Source: Ornithinimicrobium cerasi (GTDB lineage: Bacteria; Actinomycetota; Actinomycetes; Actinomycetales; Dermatophilaceae). Taken from it: a stretch of DNA of 64,000 nt. The notes below the pieces were generated by a model. It was not told the origin of the DNA. It did no database searches and saw nothing but the letters and a program-made list of their open reading frames with translations. The stretch lies in assembly GCF_003702705.1 (NCBI RefSeq), contig NZ_QZMN01000001.1, positions 186,001 to 250,000 of the forward strand. Reading direction: 5' to 3'. A program made the translations under genes and the position numbers. Positions 62,962 to 64,000 of this stretch are shown one piece after another. The stretch's first letter is position 1. Each line of letters starts with the position of its first letter.

Positions 62962-63863
62962 GCGAGGTCGTGCTCGCGGCCCGCACCGGGGTGCCGGTGG
63001 TCCTCGTGGGCGGCCCCCGTCTGGACGACGTGCCGGGCGGTGCGGGGGTCGTGGCCCCGGTGCGGGCCGACGGCCCGGTGTATGCCGTGTCACTGGCCAT
63101 GCGGCTCCTCGACCAGCAGGAGAGCATGCGGGCGGGCCGCCCGGTGCCCGGGCCCGCGCCGGACTCGGCTCCGCACGTCCTCGGCGTCGACGGCGCGGCC
63201 GGAGGGTGGGTCGGGGCGCTGCTCACGGTGCGCGGCACCGGTCCGGTGCGGCTGCTGAGGGCCCCGGTCATCCGCACCCTCGTGGGGGAGGCACTCGCCC
63301 TCGCGCCGCTCGCGGTGGTCGCGGTCGACATACCGATCGGGTTGCCGGACACCGGGACCCGCCAGGCGGACGTGCTGGCGCGGCGCCGGCTCGGGAAGCG
63401 GGGGAGCTCGGTGTTCCCGACGCCGGTGCGGGACGCCCTCGCGGCACCGACCTACGCGCAGGCACGGCAGGTCAGCGTCGTCAGGACCGGGGGACGCAGT
63501 CTCGCCGCCCAGGGCTACGCCCTGCGGCGCGCGATCCTCGACGTGGACGGGTTCGTCCGTCCCGACCCCGGCGTCCGGGTGGTGGAGGTGCACCCGGAGC
63601 TGTCCTTCGCGGTCATGGCCGGCGGTCCGCTGGACAGCCGCAAGAAGGACCGGTCCGGGGCGCTCGAGCGCATCGGGGTGCTCACCTCGCACGGCCTCGT
63701 CCTGCCGGACGGGGTGGACGCCGACGCACGGGGGGTGGACGACGTGCTGGACGCGGCCGCGGCGGCCTGGACCGGGGCCCGGGTGGCGCGGGGTGAGGCT
63801 TACCGGCTGCCCGAGGAGCCCGAGCGCTTCAGCGACGGGATCGACGCGGCGATCTGGTCCTGA
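62937..63863 (+). CDS. DUF429 protein with truncated LOG-like N-terminal part
   Basis: 308 residues if GTG 62937 is used. Residues 1-60 are the tail of a LOG/TIGR00725-like domain (GTSWGTVSEVVLAARTGVPVVLVGG); the rest is DUF429 as in the gene at 37195: VLGVDGAAGGWVGALLT, VVAVDIPIGLPDTGTRQADVLARR, FPTPVRDALAAPTYAQA, GYALRRAILDVDGFVR, EVHPELSFAVMAGG and ERFSDGIDAAIWS, with acidic residues at strand ends. No ribosome site is close to 62937, so the present start is doubtful, but the DUF429 frame is intact and may still be made from the damaged upstream frame. Function unknown. Confidence 0.75.
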   Translation: MGTSWGTVSEVVLAARTGVPVVLVGGPRLDDVPGGAGVVAPVRADGPVYAVSLAMRLLDQQESMRAGRPVPGPAPDSAPHVLGVDGAAGGWVGALLTVRGTGPVRLLRAPVIRTLVGEALALAPLAVVAVDIPIGLPDTGTRQADVLARRRLGKRGSSVFPTPVRDALAAPTYAQARQVSVVRTGGRSLAAQGYALRRAILDVDGFVRPDPGVRVVEVHPELSFAVMAGGPLDSRKKDRSGALERIGVLTSHGLVLPDGVDADARGVDDVLDAAAAAWTGARVARGEAYRLPEEPERFSDGIDAAIWS

Positions 63864-63875
63864 CCCGGCCGAAGG

Positions 63876-64000
63876 TCAGCCGCCGGTCGGCAGGGCCGGC
63901 TCCCGCGCCTCGCCGAGCCCGTCCCAGTCGCCGAACTCGGGTCGCTGGACCCAGTGCCCGCTCACGTCGACGCCGGTGAACTCCTCCACCCGGGCCTGGT
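63876..64000 (-). CDS. C-terminus of an unidentified gene (partial)
   Basis: The minus strand at the window edge reads ARVEEFTGVDVSGHWVQRPE then FGDWDGLGEAREPALPTGG before TGA (63878-63876). Codon choice is gene-like. The sequence is too short for me to assign a family. It converges on the DUF429 gene with only 12 bases between stops. Confidence 0.55.
   Translation of the reverse strand, partial: QARVEEFTGVDVSGHWVQRPEFGDWDGLGEAREPALPTGG

Overview
This is a contiguous chromosomal segment of a high-GC Gram-positive bacterium, an actinobacterium of the Micrococcales. The closest match is probably the Intrasporangiaceae/Ornithinimicrobiaceae group; that placement is inferred from gene content and synteny, since no searches could be run. 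Pointers are the very high GC with almost fully GC third codon positions, frequent GTG starts, many GTGA/ATGA start-stop overlaps, and actinobacterial families (DUF3040, DUF7455, DUF6504, SAV_6107 HEPN, SigK/RskA, PASTA kinase, Lrp-like one-domain regulator, DUF222-HNH). I saw no tRNA, rRNA, CRISPR array, integrase, transposase or prophage.

Layout. 1-2960: end of an unidentified gene, a zinc metallopeptidase-like gene, a one-domain Lrp/AsnC protein, then a DEDDh exonuclease/GIY-YIG fusion divergent from a small Cys-rich protein. 3021-17213: a block resembling the mycobacterial fadD15-aroG-pknL-Rv2175c-idsA2 region: acyl-CoA ligase, tandem ROK kinases, endonuclease-like protein, PlsC, class II DAHP synthase, threonine aldolase, molybdopterin protein, PASTA Ser/Thr kinase, LysM-transglycosylase, winged-HTH protein and polyprenyl synthase. 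17421-23596: a damage-inducible translesion operon (DUF6504, HEPN, DnaE2, DinB). 23751-29095: DUF3040, sigK-rskA, DUF456, DUF7455 and a ParE-type topoisomerase subunit. 29309-36591: DEAD-box helicase with a long Arg/Gly/Asp repeat arm, glutamate dehydrogenase, FAD oxidoreductase, MetS/MetP-type transporter. 36665-45870: AroQ, DUF429, B12-fold receptor with a UDP-sugar pyrophosphorylase, SDR, fused isobutyryl-CoA mutase, LuxR regulator. 45972-55217: SWIM-SNF2 helicase, glyoxalase-like protein, HNH remnant, TPR protein, Lgt, L,D-transpeptidase, YwaF-like membrane protein, NYN-LOTUS protein. 55318-64000: SDR, a probable pipecolate/lysine-catabolic oxidase-ALDH7 pair, FAD reductase, frameshifted VOC gene, DHA2 exporter, and a damaged LOG-like/DUF429 fusion.

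The main result is regulatory. Four perfect copies of TGTCGGTG-N8-TANNNT, the RecA/LexA-independent DNA-damage promoter (PafBC type) known from mycobacteria, sit in front of repair or topology genes: the exonuclease fusion and the Cys-rich protein (a divergent pair), the translesion operon (where a LexA-type SOS box follows at once), and parE. Weaker copies precede the SNF2 helicase and the UDP-sugar pyrophosphorylase. This predicts a local DNA-damage regulon that includes three poorly characterised small proteins (Cys-rich 102 aa, DUF6504, HEPN). A second genome-wide style is leaderless transcription: in at least a dozen genes a TANNNT hexamer ends 6-7 bases before the ATG/GTG, which also fixes several start codons.
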